Positions 9,703 through 18,990 of a stretch of DNA of 64,000 nucleotides are shown piece by piece (position 1 is the first letter of the stretch; each line of letters starts with the position of its first letter). Below the pieces are notes generated by a model. That model was not told the DNA's origin. It saw only the letters and a list, made by a program, of their open reading frames with translations, and made no database searches. Made by a program: the position numbers and the translations under genes. Source of the stretch: CAYTBN01 sp964542165 (lineage in GTDB: Bacteria; Myxococcota_A; UBA796; UBA9615; CAYRNR01); NCBI GenBank assembly GCA_964542165.1, contig CAZITQ010000009.1, positions 1 through 64,000 on the forward strand, in the 5' to 3' direction.

Positions 9703-12700
9703 GTGGGTGAGGAATCCCGGTTGACCGGGGAGAAGGGGCCCTTCGCTCCGGGGACGGTCGTCGACCAGTACCAGGTCCTGCGCCTGGTGGGTCGCGGCGG
9801 TATGGGCGAAGTGGTGCTCGCCCGCGACACGGAGCTGGGGAGGCGGGTGGCGCTCAAGGTGATCCACCCGGGTCTGCTGCGCTCCGACCCCCAGGGCACC
9901 CGATTCCTCTACGAGGCCCGGGCCACCGCCCGCTTCAATCACCCCCACATCGTCACCATCTTCGGGGTGGGCCGCCACGAGGGCATCCCCTACATGGCCC
10001 TGGAGTACCTCGAGGGCCACACCCTTCGGCGGCGGATGCGCGAGGCGCCCCTGGGGGAACGCGAGTGCGTTCGCGTCGGGCTCGCCATCGCCGAGGCCCT
10101 GCGCGAATCCCACCGCCACGACATCGTCCACGGCGACCTGAAGCCCCGCAACGTGGTGATCCCCACCGATGGCCGGATCCGCGTGCTGGACTTCGGCCTG
10201 GCGCGCATCGTCGGCGCTGCCCCCGACGCGGCCGCGGGGGAGGAGGACCGCGAGGTCACCCGGGGCTCGCCCCAGTACATGGCCCCCGAGCGGTGGCTGG
10301 GCGAGGAGGCCGGACAGGCCTCGGACGTCTGGGCGCTGGGGGCGATCCTGTACGAGCTACTGGCCCGGCGCCGGCCCTACGACGACCCCGATCTGGAGCG
10401 GCTCGGATCGAAGATCGTGGCGTCCGCCCGACCCCGGGCCATCGACCGCATCCGGTCGGTCCGCCGGGAATTCGCCGACCTGATCGAGCACTGCCTGCGC
10501 AAGGATCCCCGCACCCGCCCCGATGCGGCGTCGGTCGCCGTGCGGTTGCGGGACCTGCTGGCGGGCACCAACCCCTCGCGGACCCGGGAGGAGACCCCCT
10601 TCCGGGGCCTGCGCCCGTTCTCGGAACGGCACGCCCACCTGTTCCACGGCCGGGAGGGGGAGGTCGGAGCGTTCCTGGAGCGGATGCGCGAGGGCACCGT
10701 CCTGCCCGTGGTGGGGGCCTCCGGGGTGGGCAAGAGCTCCTTCGTCCAGGCCGGGGTGATCCCCCGACTGCGGGAGCAGGGACGCTGGGTGGTGATCCGC
10801 GTCCGGCCCGGGCGAAGGCCGTTCGTGGATCTCGAGGCGGCCTTTCACGACGCCGCCGACGCCGCCGGTGGGGGCGGGCAGACCGAGGAGCCGTCCACCG
10901 CCTCGCTTCACCTCAGCCCCGGGGATCTGACCCGGAAGGCCGAGACCGAACCGGAGGAGTCGCGCGAGGAGGAGGGTCTCGCAGCCCAGCTCCGCCGGGA
11001 GCCCCACCGCCTCAACGTCGTCCTCCACGATCTGGCGGAGACCGCCGGGGGTCGGGTGCTGCTCTTCGTGGACCAGCTGGAGGAGCTGTACACCCTGGTG
11101 GACGACGAGGACCTCCAGCGCAAGTTCCTCGAAGCGGTGTGCTCGGCAGCGGATGATCCCCTGTCGCCGGTGCGGGCGGTGTTCGCCATTCGCGACGACT
11201 TCCTCGGGCGGCTGCACCAGGGGGATCGGGTCCGCGCCGCCCTGGCCGGGGTCACCGTGCTCCAGCGACCCGACACCGGCGCCATGGAGGGCATCCTCCT
11301 GCGTCCGCTCAGGGCCCTGGACTACGACACCGACGACCCGGAGCTGATCCCCGAGATGGTCGAGCAGGTCAGCGACGAACCCGCCTGCCTGCCCCTGTTG
11401 CAGTTCACCGCGAGGTTGCTGTGGGACCGCCGGGACCGGGAGGCCCGGGTCATCCGCCGGGCCACCTACGAGTCCCTGGGTGGGGTGGCGGGAGCCCTCG
11501 CGCGTCACGCGGACGGGGTCCTGGAGGGATTGCCGCCCAGGGACGTGCGGGCGGCGCGGACGATCCTGCTGAGGATGGTGAACACGGACGGCACCCGGCG
11601 GGTGCAACCCGCGTCCGCGGTGCTGGAGGGCGGGGACCGGCGGGCGCGGCGGGTGCTGGGGCAGCTGGTCGACGCGCGGCTGGTCACCGTGCGCAGGGGC
11701 AGCGCGTCGCTGGACGCCGAGTCCGAGCTGGAGCTGGTGCACGAGTCGCTGATCCACAACTGGGGCCGACTCGCCCGCTGGATCGACCGGGGCCGGGAGG
11801 AGCTGGCAATCCTGGAGCAGCTGGGCCAGGTCGCCGCGCTCTGGGAGTCCCGCGGGCGCCGGGACGAGGAGCTGTGGCACGGCGAGGCGCTGCACGAGGC
11901 CCGGAACGTCCTGGAGCGCGGCGGGACGGAGATACCTCCGCAGGTCTCACGCTTCCTGCGGGCCGCCACCCGCAAGGACATGCGGCTGCAACGGCGGCGG
12001 CGGATCCTCGCGATGGTGGGCATCGGGCTGCTGGGGGCCATCGCCATCTCGTCGGCGGCCTTCGCCTGGTTCATGGCCGACGAGGAGCGGGAGATGCAGC
12101 GCCAGAAGGAGGCCGCCGTCCTCCAGTGGGAGCTGGCGGAGGCCCAGCGGGCGGAGGCCCAGCGGGAGGGGGCGAGCGGCGCCTTCCAGCGCGGGGACTC
12201 CCTGGAGGCCCGGGCCAAGCTCCGCATGTCCCTGGAGACGGAGGATTCGCTGCTGGCCCGCGCCCTGTGGTGGCGGATCGGGGAGGCGCCCCTGGTCTCG
12301 AGCCACGACGTGGGCGCCTTCGTGTACCAGCTCGCCTACGCCCCCGACGGCGAGACCCTGGCGGTGGCCTGCCAGGACCACGCGGTCTATCTCATGGACC
12401 CGTCCACGGGCGCGATGCGGATCCTGCGCGGGCACGGGGACCAGGTGTCCACAGTGGCGTTCTCCCCCGACGGCGCCTCCCTGGCGTCCGGTTCCTGGGA
12501 CGCGGAGCTGCGCCTGTGGGACGTCGAGGCGGGGACCTCGGTGCTGCTGGAGGGCCATGGCGACCGGGTGACCGACGTGGAGTTCGATCCCCGGGGCGGC
12601 ACCCTGGCCTCGGCCAGCAACGACGGCACGATCCGGCTGTGGCCCCTGGCGGCGCCCGGCACCTACCGGGTGCTGGCGGAGGTCGACACCCGGATCGGCG

Positions 12701-14964
12701 AGATCGGCTACTCCCCGGACGGGACGTTGCTGGCGGTGAGCGGTGACGACGGCACGGTTCGGGTGATCGGGGTGGACACGGGGGAACAGCGGGCGCTGCT
12801 CACCGGTCACGACAGCCGGGTGCGGGGGGTCCAGTTCAGCCCGGACGGCCGCCGGATGGCGTCCCGAAGTGCCGACCTGACGATCCGGATCTGGGACGTG
12901 GCCAGCGGCGCCGAGGTCGCGGTGCTCCGGGGCCACTCCAAGCAGATCTACGGATCCACCTTCCTCCCGGACAGCCGGCACCTCGTCTCCTCCGGCGCGG
13001 ATCAGACCGTCCGGCTCTGGGACACCGAGGGCGGCGAGGTCGCCCGCCTCCTCGAGGGGGGGGACGTGGTCTCCCGGGCCTCCACGATCAGCCCCGACGG
13101 GCGTTATCTGGCCATGGGCACCTACGACAAGGCCCTGCGGATCTGGGACATCGGGATCGCCCGCGCCAACCCCCGGGACGTGGCCGGCCACTCCGATGCC
13201 GTCTACGGGGCGGTCTTCTCCCACGACGACAGCGAGCTGTACACCGCGAGCCTGGATACCACCATCCGGCGCTGGGACGCCGAGACCGGCGAACCCCTGG
13301 GGGCCTTCGGAGGCCACACCAACGGGGTCTGCGGCCTGGCGCTGACCCCGGACGGCGAGAGCCTGGTCTCGGGAAGCATGGATGGCACGGTGCGGGTCTG
13401 GGATCTCGCCACCGGGTCGGAGCTGAACGTGATGACCGGCCACACGGCCCTGGTCTGGGACGTGGACGTGAGCCCGGACGGCAGGCTGGCGGCGTCGGCG
13501 AGCACGGACAAGACGGTCCGGGTCTGGGATCTCTCGTCCGGCCGCCAGCTGGAGCGGCTGGAGGGGCACCCCTCGGGTGTGATGACCGTGACCTTCGATC
13601 CCACGGGCCGCTGGCTGGCGTCGGCGGGCCTGGACGACGTGGTCCGACTGTGGGACGTGGCAGGCGGTCGGCTGAGGGACACGCTGGTCGGCCACCAGGC
13701 CGAGGTGATCGGGGTGGCCTTCAGCCCCGACGGGAGCCGCCTGGCGACCGGGAGCTTCGACCACACGGTGCGCCTGTGGGACCTCGCGTCGGGCCATTCC
13801 GAGGTGCTCGGTGAGCACGACGGGCGGGTCCACTGGCTGGGCTACTCTCCGCGGGGGGACCAGGTCGGCTCCTCCTGCGCCGACGGCACCGCGCGGGTCT
13901 GGAACGTGGACGGCAGCGGCTACCTGGAGCTGCGCGGACACCGCAACGAGACCAACGCCATCCGCTTCAGCCACCGCGGGGACCGGGTGGCCACCGGCGG
14001 GGACGACGGCACGGTCCGCGTATGGGACGCCCACACGGGCCGGCCCAGGTGGCGCGGCACCGCGGTGATCGGCGACCCCCCCCTGCTCCTGGACCACCGC
14101 GGCTGGCACTCCCCCACCTCCAGGGAGGTCCTGGCGCCACCGGCCCCGGGTTCGGCCTGGGTGGGAGCCCTCCAGGAGCGGGCGGTCCTGGCTCGGGGCG
14201 GGAGCCGTGCCTCGCCGCTGTGCGTGTTGACCGACGCCGGGGACCTGGAGCTCTGGTCGCCGGCGGACGACCGTCGTTCCGGGGTCATCTCCCTGGACGC
14301 CGTGGACGAGGTCGAGGCGGTCACCACCGGCTGTGTGACCCGCGTCGGTGGGGAGGTGGTGCTGCACGCCCTGGACGGCTCGACCCGCCTCCTGACCGGA
14401 GACGGCAGGGCGATCGCGGTCGAAGGCGACGAGATCCTGGTGGCCACCGACGACGTCTTCGGCATTCACGCGCTGACGGGCGTCGAGGTGTCGTCCCGGC
14501 CCATCGGTCCCGGGACCAGCGCGCTCACGCGATCCGGCGAGTGGTTGGTCCTCGGCTTCCAGGACGGGTCCATCGAGCGCCACCCGCTGCAGGTGGCCAG
14601 CCAGCGGACGGCGCTGCCGTTCACCGAGACCCCGTCCAGCGCCGTGGTCCGGCTGCTGGCGGCGCCCCCCGGCATCGTCGCCGCCGGCTACGCCAACGGG
14701 CAGGTCGGGCTGTGGGAGGTGGCCAGCGGCACCCTGCTGCGGACGGAGCAGCTCCATGGACCCGTCGCCCACCTCCGGATGACGGACGGGCTGCTGATCG
14801 CCCTGTCGTCCCTGGGCGACAGCCTCTCGTGGGACCTGGCGGAGCTGTCCATGGACCGCTGTGAGCTGCTTCACCAGGTATGGGACGAGGTCCCCGTGGT
14901 CTGGTCGGGGGGCGTGGCCGTGGTGCGGGAACCGCCGGGGGACCACCCCTGCCGGTTGCCGTGA
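9703..14964 (+). CDS. Ser/Thr kinase - STAND NTPase - TM - WD40 giant protein
   Basis: A 1,753-residue protein starting at a GTG. Residues about 20-290 are a eukaryotic-type kinase: glycine loop GRGGMGEV, catalytic Lys in VALKVIH, HGDLKPRN (HRD with Gly for Arg), DFGLAR, and APE in MAPERW. Next is an nSTAND-type NTPase starting FRGLRPFSERHAHLFHGRE, with Walker A GASGVGKSS near residue 340, Walker B VLLFVDQLEELY near 460, and a winged-helix-like end ELVHESLIHNW. One transmembrane helix (ILAMVGIGLLGAIAISSAAFAWF) lies near residue 775. From about 870 to 1,440 there are some 14 WD40 repeats ending in RLWD or RVWD, then a less regular propeller-like tail. The likely model is a membrane-anchored switch: sensing by WD40, NTP-driven assembly and kinase output. 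The HGD variant suggests a non-RD kinase. Similar fusions exist in myxobacteria and planctomycetes. Confidence 0.92.
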   Translation: MGEESRLTGEKGPFAPGTVVDQYQVLRLVGRGGMGEVVLARDTELGRRVALKVIHPGLLRSDPQGTRFLYEARATARFNHPHIVTIFGVGRHEGIPYMALEYLEGHTLRRRMREAPLGERECVRVGLAIAEALRESHRHDIVHGDLKPRNVVIPTDGRIRVLDFGLARIVGAAPDAAAGEEDREVTRGSPQYMAPERWLGEEAGQASDVWALGAILYELLARRRPYDDPDLERLGSKIVASARPRAIDRIRSVRREFADLIEHCLRKDPRTRPDAASVAVRLRDLLAGTNPSRTREETPFRGLRPFSERHAHLFHGREGEVGAFLERMREGTVLPVVGASGVGKSSFVQAGVIPRLREQGRWVVIRVRPGRRPFVDLEAAFHDAADAAGGGGQTEEPSTASLHLSPGDLTRKAETEPEESREEEGLAAQLRREPHRLNVVLHDLAETAGGRVLLFVDQLEELYTLVDDEDLQRKFLEAVCSAADDPLSPVRAVFAIRDDFLGRLHQGDRVRAALAGVTVLQRPDTGAMEGILLRPLRALDYDTDDPELIPEMVEQVSDEPACLPLLQFTARLLWDRRDREARVIRRATYESLGGVAGALARHADGVLEGLPPRDVRAARTILLRMVNTDGTRRVQPASAVLEGGDRRARRVLGQLVDARLVTVRRGSASLDAESELELVHESLIHNWGRLARWIDRGREELAILEQLGQVAALWESRGRRDEELWHGEALHEARNVLERGGTEIPPQVSRFLRAATRKDMRLQRRRRILAMVGIGLLGAIAISSAAFAWFMADEEREMQRQKEAAVLQWELAEAQRAEAQREGASGAFQRGDSLEARAKLRMSLETEDSLLARALWWRIGEAPLVSSHDVGAFVYQLAYAPDGETLAVACQDHAVYLMDPSTGAMRILRGHGDQVSTVAFSPDGASLASGSWDAELRLWDVEAGTSVLLEGHGDRVTDVEFDPRGGTLASASNDGTIRLWPLAAPGTYRVLAEVDTRIGEIGYSPDGTLLAVSGDDGTVRVIGVDTGEQRALLTGHDSRVRGVQFSPDGRRMASRSADLTIRIWDVASGAEVAVLRGHSKQIYGSTFLPDSRHLVSSGADQTVRLWDTEGGEVARLLEGGDVVSRASTISPDGRYLAMGTYDKALRIWDIGIARANPRDVAGHSDAVYGAVFSHDDSELYTASLDTTIRRWDAETGEPLGAFGGHTNGVCGLALTPDGESLVSGSMDGTVRVWDLATGSELNVMTGHTALVWDVDVSPDGRLAASASTDKTVRVWDLSSGRQLERLEGHPSGVMTVTFDPTGRWLASAGLDDVVRLWDVAGGRLRDTLVGHQAEVIGVAFSPDGSRLATGSFDHTVRLWDLASGHSEVLGEHDGRVHWLGYSPRGDQVGSSCADGTARVWNVDGSGYLELRGHRNETNAIRFSHRGDRVATGGDDGTVRVWDAHTGRPRWRGTAVIGDPPLLLDHRGWHSPTSREVLAPPAPGSAWVGALQERAVLARGGSRASPLCVLTDAGDLELWSPADDRRSGVISLDAVDEVEAVTTGCVTRVGGEVVLHALDGSTRLLTGDGRAIAVEGDEILVATDDVFGIHALTGVEVSSRPIGPGTSALTRSGEWLVLGFQDGSIERHPLQVASQRTALPFTETPSSAVVRLLAAPPGIVAAGYANGQVGLWEVASGTLLRTEQLHGPVAHLRMTDGLLIALSSLGDSLSWDLAELSMDRCELLHQVWDEVPVVWSGGVAVVREPPGDHPCRLP

Positions 14965-14970
14965 GCGGGA

Positions 14971-15726
14971 TCAGTCCTCCTGGTCCTCCAGGCCGGGGCG
15001 ATACACCAACACCACCCCCCCCACTCCGAGGGAGTCCCCGGGTTCCAGCGTGGCCTTCGACCGCGACTCACCGTTGACCTTGACCCGCCCGAACAGGCCC
15101 TTCGCCCGGACCCGCACCACGTCCGCCTCGTCCCGGTGGACCTCGGCGAGCACCTTCTCCTTGGTGCGGTCGGGCTCCCCCACCGGCACGCGCACGGGTC
15201 CCAGACCGACGGTCGTTATCTCCGCGTCGAGGGGGTAGACCTTGGGCCCTTCCGCCGTCCTGAGCAACAGATGCGGGCGGGGCGCCGCGCGCGCCTCGGC
15301 CTGTACCCGCCGCAGGACTGCGGGGGCGACGGGTTTGGTCGCCGCGGCCCGATCCTCCTCTACTGCGGCCTCCATCTCGGCCGTGGTCAGGGCCCACTCC
15401 GGGAGTTCGTCGAGGGCGTCGGGTTCGTCGTCGGTCTCCCCGGGGATGAAGATCAGCAGGTCGTGGCCGACCTGGATCGTTGCCCGCGCCTCCAGCCGGG
15501 TCCGGTACTCGCGGACGCCGTTGACGAAGGTCCCGTTGGCCGATCCCATGTCCTCCAGGGCATACCCGCCGTCCTCGTGGGGCGCCAGGCTGAAGTGCTC
15601 CCGGGAGGAGGAGGGTTCGGTCAGGACCAGATCGCAGGTCTTCTCCCGGCCGATCAGGTAGGGCCTGGAGGCCACCTCCAAGCTGCTGATCCGTCTTCCC
15701 CCGCGGTACAGGTGCAGGTGGGCCAT
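14971..15726 (-). CDS. FHA-domain protein
   Basis: A 251-residue protein. The N-terminal forkhead-associated domain covers about residues 1-95: YLIGREKTCDLVLTE, SSSREHFSLAP, then LEDMGSANGTFVNG. The conserved GR, S-x-x-H and N-G residues that read phosphothreonine are all present. An acidic linker follows. The C-terminal 80 residues (VYPLDAEITTVGLGP ... GRVKVNGESRSKATLEPGDSLGVGGVVLVY) look like a second, degenerate FHA domain that keeps the VNG turn but lacks the GR start. It is convergent with the giant kinase and lies within 7 kb of a second kinase, so either could supply its phosphothreonine partner. The partner itself is not shown by the sequence. Confidence 0.9.
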   Translation of the reverse strand: MAHLHLYRGGRRISSLEVASRPYLIGREKTCDLVLTEPSSSREHFSLAPHEDGGYALEDMGSANGTFVNGVREYRTRLEARATIQVGHDLLIFIPGETDDEPDALDELPEWALTTAEMEAAVEEDRAAATKPVAPAVLRRVQAEARAAPRPHLLLRTAEGPKVYPLDAEITTVGLGPVRVPVGEPDRTKEKVLAEVHRDEADVVRVRAKGLFGRVKVNGESRSKATLEPGDSLGVGGVVLVYRPGLEDQED

Positions 15727-15872
15727 GGACGCTCTCCCCTCGATCCTCCGCTTCAGGATAGCGCCGCGCGCGCGCCTGCGGTAGAACCTTCCGGGGTGAA
15801 ACCGGGCCGTCCCGAAGGGGCCGATGACGGCGCCGTGGCCGGTCCCAATGGACCCGACCCGGGGGGACGTCA

Positions 15873-17027
15873 GTGGACTTCGAACTCACTCCATTGCAGG
15901 CCGACGTACAGCAGCGGGCGCGCGCGTTCGCCCGCGAACGGATCGCCCCGCTCTCCAGGGAGATGGACGAGAACGGGGCCATGCCCCGGGAGCTGATCAC
16001 CGACCTGGGGGCCTCGGGCCTGCTCGGCGGCCCCCTCCCCGAGGAATACGGGGGCGAGGGCTGGGACTCCCTGGCGCTGGCGCTGTGCTACGAGGAGCTG
16101 GGACGGGTCGACTCGTCGGTCCGCGGCTTCATGACGGTCCAGACCAGCCTGGTGGCCCAGTGCATCCTGCAGTGGGGCACCGAGGAGCAGCGGCGGACCC
16201 ACCTCCCCGGCCTCGCCAGCGGCGGCCGCATCGGGTGCTACGCGTTGACCGAGCCGGAGGCCGGATCCGACGCCGCGTCCATCGCGACCACGGCCCGTCC
16301 CGAGGACGGCGGCTTCCGGCTCGACGGAGAGAAGATCTGGATCACCAACGGCGGCGTGGCCGACGTGGGCATCGTGTTCGCCCAGGCGGAGCCCGAGGCC
16401 CGCCACCGGGGGATCTGTGCCCTGCTGGTGGACGGGGACACGGCGGGACTGGAGCGGATCCCGATGACGGACCGGGAGCTCGGCCACCGGGCCTCGGATC
16501 ACGCCCGGCTGGTCTTCCGCAACGCCGCCGTGCCCGACTCCGCTCTCCTGGGGGACCGGGGGCAGGGCTTCAAGGTGGCCATGTCCGCCCTCGACCACGG
16601 TCGCCTGGGTGTGGCCTCCGGCGCCCTGGGGGTCGGCCAGGCCTGCGTGGACGCCTGCGTGGACTTCGCCCGCACCCGCCGCCAGTTCGGCAAGCGAATC
16701 GGCGACTTCGAGATGATCCAGGCGACCCTGGCCGACATGTCGGCGGAGGTGGAGGCGGCCCGCTGGCTGCTGTACCACGCGGCCTGGTGCAAGGACCGCC
16801 AGGGACGGGCCACGCGCGAGGTCTCCACCGCCAAGCTCTACGCCACCGAGGCCGCCGTGCGGGCCGCGGACCAGGCGGTATTGCTCCACGGCGGTCGCGG
16901 ATACTCCAACCGCTACCCGGTCGAGCGGTACTACCGGGACATCAAGGGGCTGCAGATCTACGAGGGTACGGCCCACATCCAGCGGATCGTGGTGGCCCGC
17001 GAGCTCCTCGGCAAGGAGTCTCGATGA
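15873..17027 (+). CDS. Acyl-CoA dehydrogenase
   Basis: A 384-residue FAD-dependent dehydrogenase, the usual length for the family. The GTG start has a G-rich ribosome site just upstream. Signature 1 is CYALTEPEAGSDAAS (residues 122-136) and the FAD-binding WITNGG is at 156-161. The RRQFGKRIGDFEMIQATLADM helix and the C-terminal QIYEGTAHIQR with catalytic Glu364 are all present, so the enzyme should be active. The segment DSSVRGFMTVQTSLVAQCI resembles glutaryl-CoA and polyketide-extender dehydrogenases rather than medium-chain ones. It is the first gene of a run joined by ATGA overlaps and would put a double bond into an acyl thioester (CoA or carrier-bound). The native substrate is unknown. 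Confidence 0.93.
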   Translation: MDFELTPLQADVQQRARAFARERIAPLSREMDENGAMPRELITDLGASGLLGGPLPEEYGGEGWDSLALALCYEELGRVDSSVRGFMTVQTSLVAQCILQWGTEEQRRTHLPGLASGGRIGCYALTEPEAGSDAASIATTARPEDGGFRLDGEKIWITNGGVADVGIVFAQAEPEARHRGICALLVDGDTAGLERIPMTDRELGHRASDHARLVFRNAAVPDSALLGDRGQGFKVAMSALDHGRLGVASGALGVGQACVDACVDFARTRRQFGKRIGDFEMIQATLADMSAEVEAARWLLYHAAWCKDRQGRATREVSTAKLYATEAAVRAADQAVLLHGGRGYSNRYPVERYYRDIKGLQIYEGTAHIQRIVVARELLGKESR

Positions 17028-18148
17028 GCACACCCGGAGCCACCCCGCCCCGGGCCAACCCCTACGGAGCGTTCCGCCCGATCGTCGCCCTCCACCTCCT
17101 TCCCGCCTTCCGCCACGCCAACGCCAATCTGCTGTTCACCCTGGTCCGCGGGGCCCGGGACATGACCTTCGAGGCGGGCGAGGAGGTGCTCCCTCCGGAC
17201 GTCACCGTCGGGGAGGACGTGTATTTCGTGCTGGTGCTCGAGGGCGAGCTGGTCGTCCTGCCCTCGGGCGGGCCGGAACCGGGCCGCCAGGCCAACCTGG
17301 TGACCCTGCTGTCGGGGGAGTGCTTCGGCGAGATGGCCTTCCTGGAGCGCAGGCCCATGACCCGCCGGCTCAAGGCGCTACGCAGGGCGCGGGTGCTGTT
17401 CTTCATGCGGCCGGACTTCGACGAGTACTTCAGCCGCTCCGCGGCCTTCCGGCACGCCATGGTCCAGGGCATGGGGGCGATGACCCTCTCCGGGGCCCAG
17501 GGCATCATCCTCCCCACCCGCCCGCCGTCGGCGGAGCTGGTGATCGTCCGTTCCTTCGCGGGCACCCCCGCGCCCCCCACGGACGCCTACACCTACCTGC
17601 TCGCGAGGGCGGTGGCCGAGCAATTCGGCATCCGCGCCCTCGCCCTCGACTTCGCCGCCGCGCCTTCGACCGAGGGGCGGGGCCCACGACCGGTGGCGGG
17701 TACGTCGCTGGACCGGTTGACCATCCCGCCGGGTGTCCTGCGCGACGCCCTGGTGGGTCACGGGCAGGCCTACGAATACATCTTTCTCATGCCCGGAGAG
17801 GAGGGATCGGCCGCCTGGCGAGAGGTGAACCGGGAGGCAGACCGGACCACCTGCGTCAAGCTGTGGCGTGACCTCCCCCCGACGTCGCAGGTGACCGGGG
17901 ACGGTCCACCGGTCATCGACAGCGTCTTGCTCGAACCGGGACCGCCCGCGCGGGGCCGCCGGCGTCCCTGGTTCCGTCCGAAGCTGGTGGAGGGGCGCGC
18001 GGTGGACGACAGCACCCCGCGTCTGGAGTGCCGTCTGCCCCTGGACCACGCCGCCCTGGCCAGGGCCTGGGGCTCGGGGGGGAAACGGCCGTCGAGGACC
18101 TCTACCGAGCATCCCGCCGGTCGTTCTTCCGCCTCGCGAGGGTGTTGA
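17024..18148 (+). CDS. cNMP-binding domain, N-terminal part of a split patatin-like phospholipase
   Basis: The ATG at 17024 overlaps the dehydrogenase stop and has AAGGAG upstream. Residues about 30-170 form a cyclic-nucleotide-binding fold: VYFVLVLEGELVVL, then SGECFGEMAFLERRPMTRRLKALRRARVLF, which is the phosphate-binding cassette region although the canonical Arg-Ala pair is altered. The following 150 residues (SAELVIVRSFAG ... YEYIFLMPGEE) resemble the Rossmann-like segment found before the patatin domain in bacterial NTE-type proteins. The useful frame ends at a run of seven G at 18076-18082 and then reads into unrelated residues to 18148. One extra G would fuse it in frame with the patatin domain. 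I read both as one gene of about 655 residues. Confidence 0.85.
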   Translation: MSTPGATPPRANPYGAFRPIVALHLLPAFRHANANLLFTLVRGARDMTFEAGEEVLPPDVTVGEDVYFVLVLEGELVVLPSGGPEPGRQANLVTLLSGECFGEMAFLERRPMTRRLKALRRARVLFFMRPDFDEYFSRSAAFRHAMVQGMGAMTLSGAQGIILPTRPPSAELVIVRSFAGTPAPPTDAYTYLLARAVAEQFGIRALALDFAAAPSTEGRGPRPVAGTSLDRLTIPPGVLRDALVGHGQAYEYIFLMPGEEGSAAWREVNREADRTTCVKLWRDLPPTSQVTGDGPPVIDSVLLEPGPPARGRRRPWFRPKLVEGRAVDDSTPRLECRLPLDHAALARAWGSGGKRPSRTSTEHPAGRSSASRGC

Positions 18149-18990
18149 CCGGGCGTACCGTGGGCGTGGCGTTGGGGGGCGGCGGGGCCTGGGGGTATGC
18201 CCACGTCGCGCTCCTGAGGGAGCTGCGTCGGCGCCGGATCCCGGTGGACGTGCTCACCGGGGCCAGCTTTGGCTCGGTGGTGGGCGCCTACTACGCCACC
18301 CTGGGAATGTCCGGCCTCGATCTGCTGGTCCGGCGCGGTTCCCTGATGCACGTGGTCACCCTGACGTCCGTGGCGACCACCCGGCTCCTCGAGGAGGTCA
18401 TCGCGCGGGACCTGGGCCACGTCACCCTGGAGCGGACGCCGCTGCTGTTCCATCCCTTCACGACCAACCTGACCACCGGCCGGGGCGTGCCGTTGATCCG
18501 GGGACCCGTGGGACTCGCGGTGCGGGCGTCCGGCTCCGCGCCGGGGATCTTCGGTCCCACGATAATCCCCGGAAACGGACGCTACGTGGACGGCTGCATC
18601 GTCAACAACGTACCGACGGTGGTGCTCTACGCCCGCAGCGCGGCCCTGCGCATCGCCGCCAACGTCTATCCCCGGCCGAATCCCCGTCCGGCCCGGGACC
18701 TGGGGCCGCTGACCGCCTTGACCCAGTTCAATCCCTTTGGCCGCGCCCTCGACATGGGCGCCAGCGGCAGCCTGATGCTGCACGTGGAGGGCGTACGGCA
18801 ATCCCTGGCGGCCCAGGCGACCTACGAGGCACCTGCGGCCCCCTGGGGCACCCCGCTGATCGGCGCATCTGAGTTCGAGAAGGCCGAGGACATCGTGGCC
18901 TGGGCCGAGGACGACGAGCACCTGCAGGCGGTCGCCGACGAGGCCGAGGGTATCTGGATCGGCATGCAGACCGGAGGGAGTTTCCCATGA
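18028..18990 (+). CDS. Patatin-like phospholipase domain (NTE/RssA type), C-terminal part of the split gene
   Basis: This open frame begins at a weak GTG (no good ribosome site), overlaps the previous frame by 121 bases and is coding-like from about 18079. The Ser-Asp dyad is intact: the oxyanion loop GGGGAWG is at residues 50-56 of this frame, the nucleophile GASFG has Ser80, and DGC has Asp188 (Gly-Gly/Ala changed to Gly-Cys). The sequence just before the domain, DLYRASRRSFFRLARVLTGRTVGVALGGGG, is the normal approach to patatin in NTE proteins. That supports continuity with the cNMP-binding part through the G7 run. The enzyme would hydrolyse ester bonds of phospholipids or lysophospholipids. 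Its stop overlaps the KASIII start (ATGA), so downstream coupling is kept. Confidence 0.87.
   Translation: MPSAPGPRRPGQGLGLGGETAVEDLYRASRRSFFRLARVLTGRTVGVALGGGGAWGYAHVALLRELRRRRIPVDVLTGASFGSVVGAYYATLGMSGLDLLVRRGSLMHVVTLTSVATTRLLEEVIARDLGHVTLERTPLLFHPFTTNLTTGRGVPLIRGPVGLAVRASGSAPGIFGPTIIPGNGRYVDGCIVNNVPTVVLYARSAALRIAANVYPRPNPRPARDLGPLTALTQFNPFGRALDMGASGSLMLHVEGVRQSLAAQATYEAPAAPWGTPLIGASEFEKAEDIVAWAEDDEHLQAVADEAEGIWIGMQTGGSFP
18076..18082 (+). other. G7 run at the cNMP/patatin frame junction
   Basis: In the upstream frame the codons are TCG GGG GGG AAA, so the run is a G-GGG-GGG heptamer of X-XXY-YYZ form. A -1 slip, or one additional G, moves translation into the patatin frame as GGG GAA ACG. 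This marks a single-base error, a real inactivating or phase-variable change, or a programmed -1 frameshift site. Confidence 0.85.

Noticed and set aside
11947..14946. A 999-codon open frame on the minus strand opposite the WD40 region, and many similar long antisense frames (for example 2418-3632, 27253-28902, 57856-59775).
   Set aside because: In GC-rich DNA with strong third-position bias, antisense frames often stay open. The encoded proteins are low complexity (Arg, Gly, Pro, Ala or Val, His, Gln), carry no domain and lie opposite a well-supported gene.
18028..18990. Patatin-like phospholipase as a separate, complete gene from GTG 18028.
   Set aside because: The GTG has no good ribosome site, and the first 17 residues read out of frame with the homologous upstream domain. 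Fusion through the G7 run explains the sequence better, though the separate frame is still listed.
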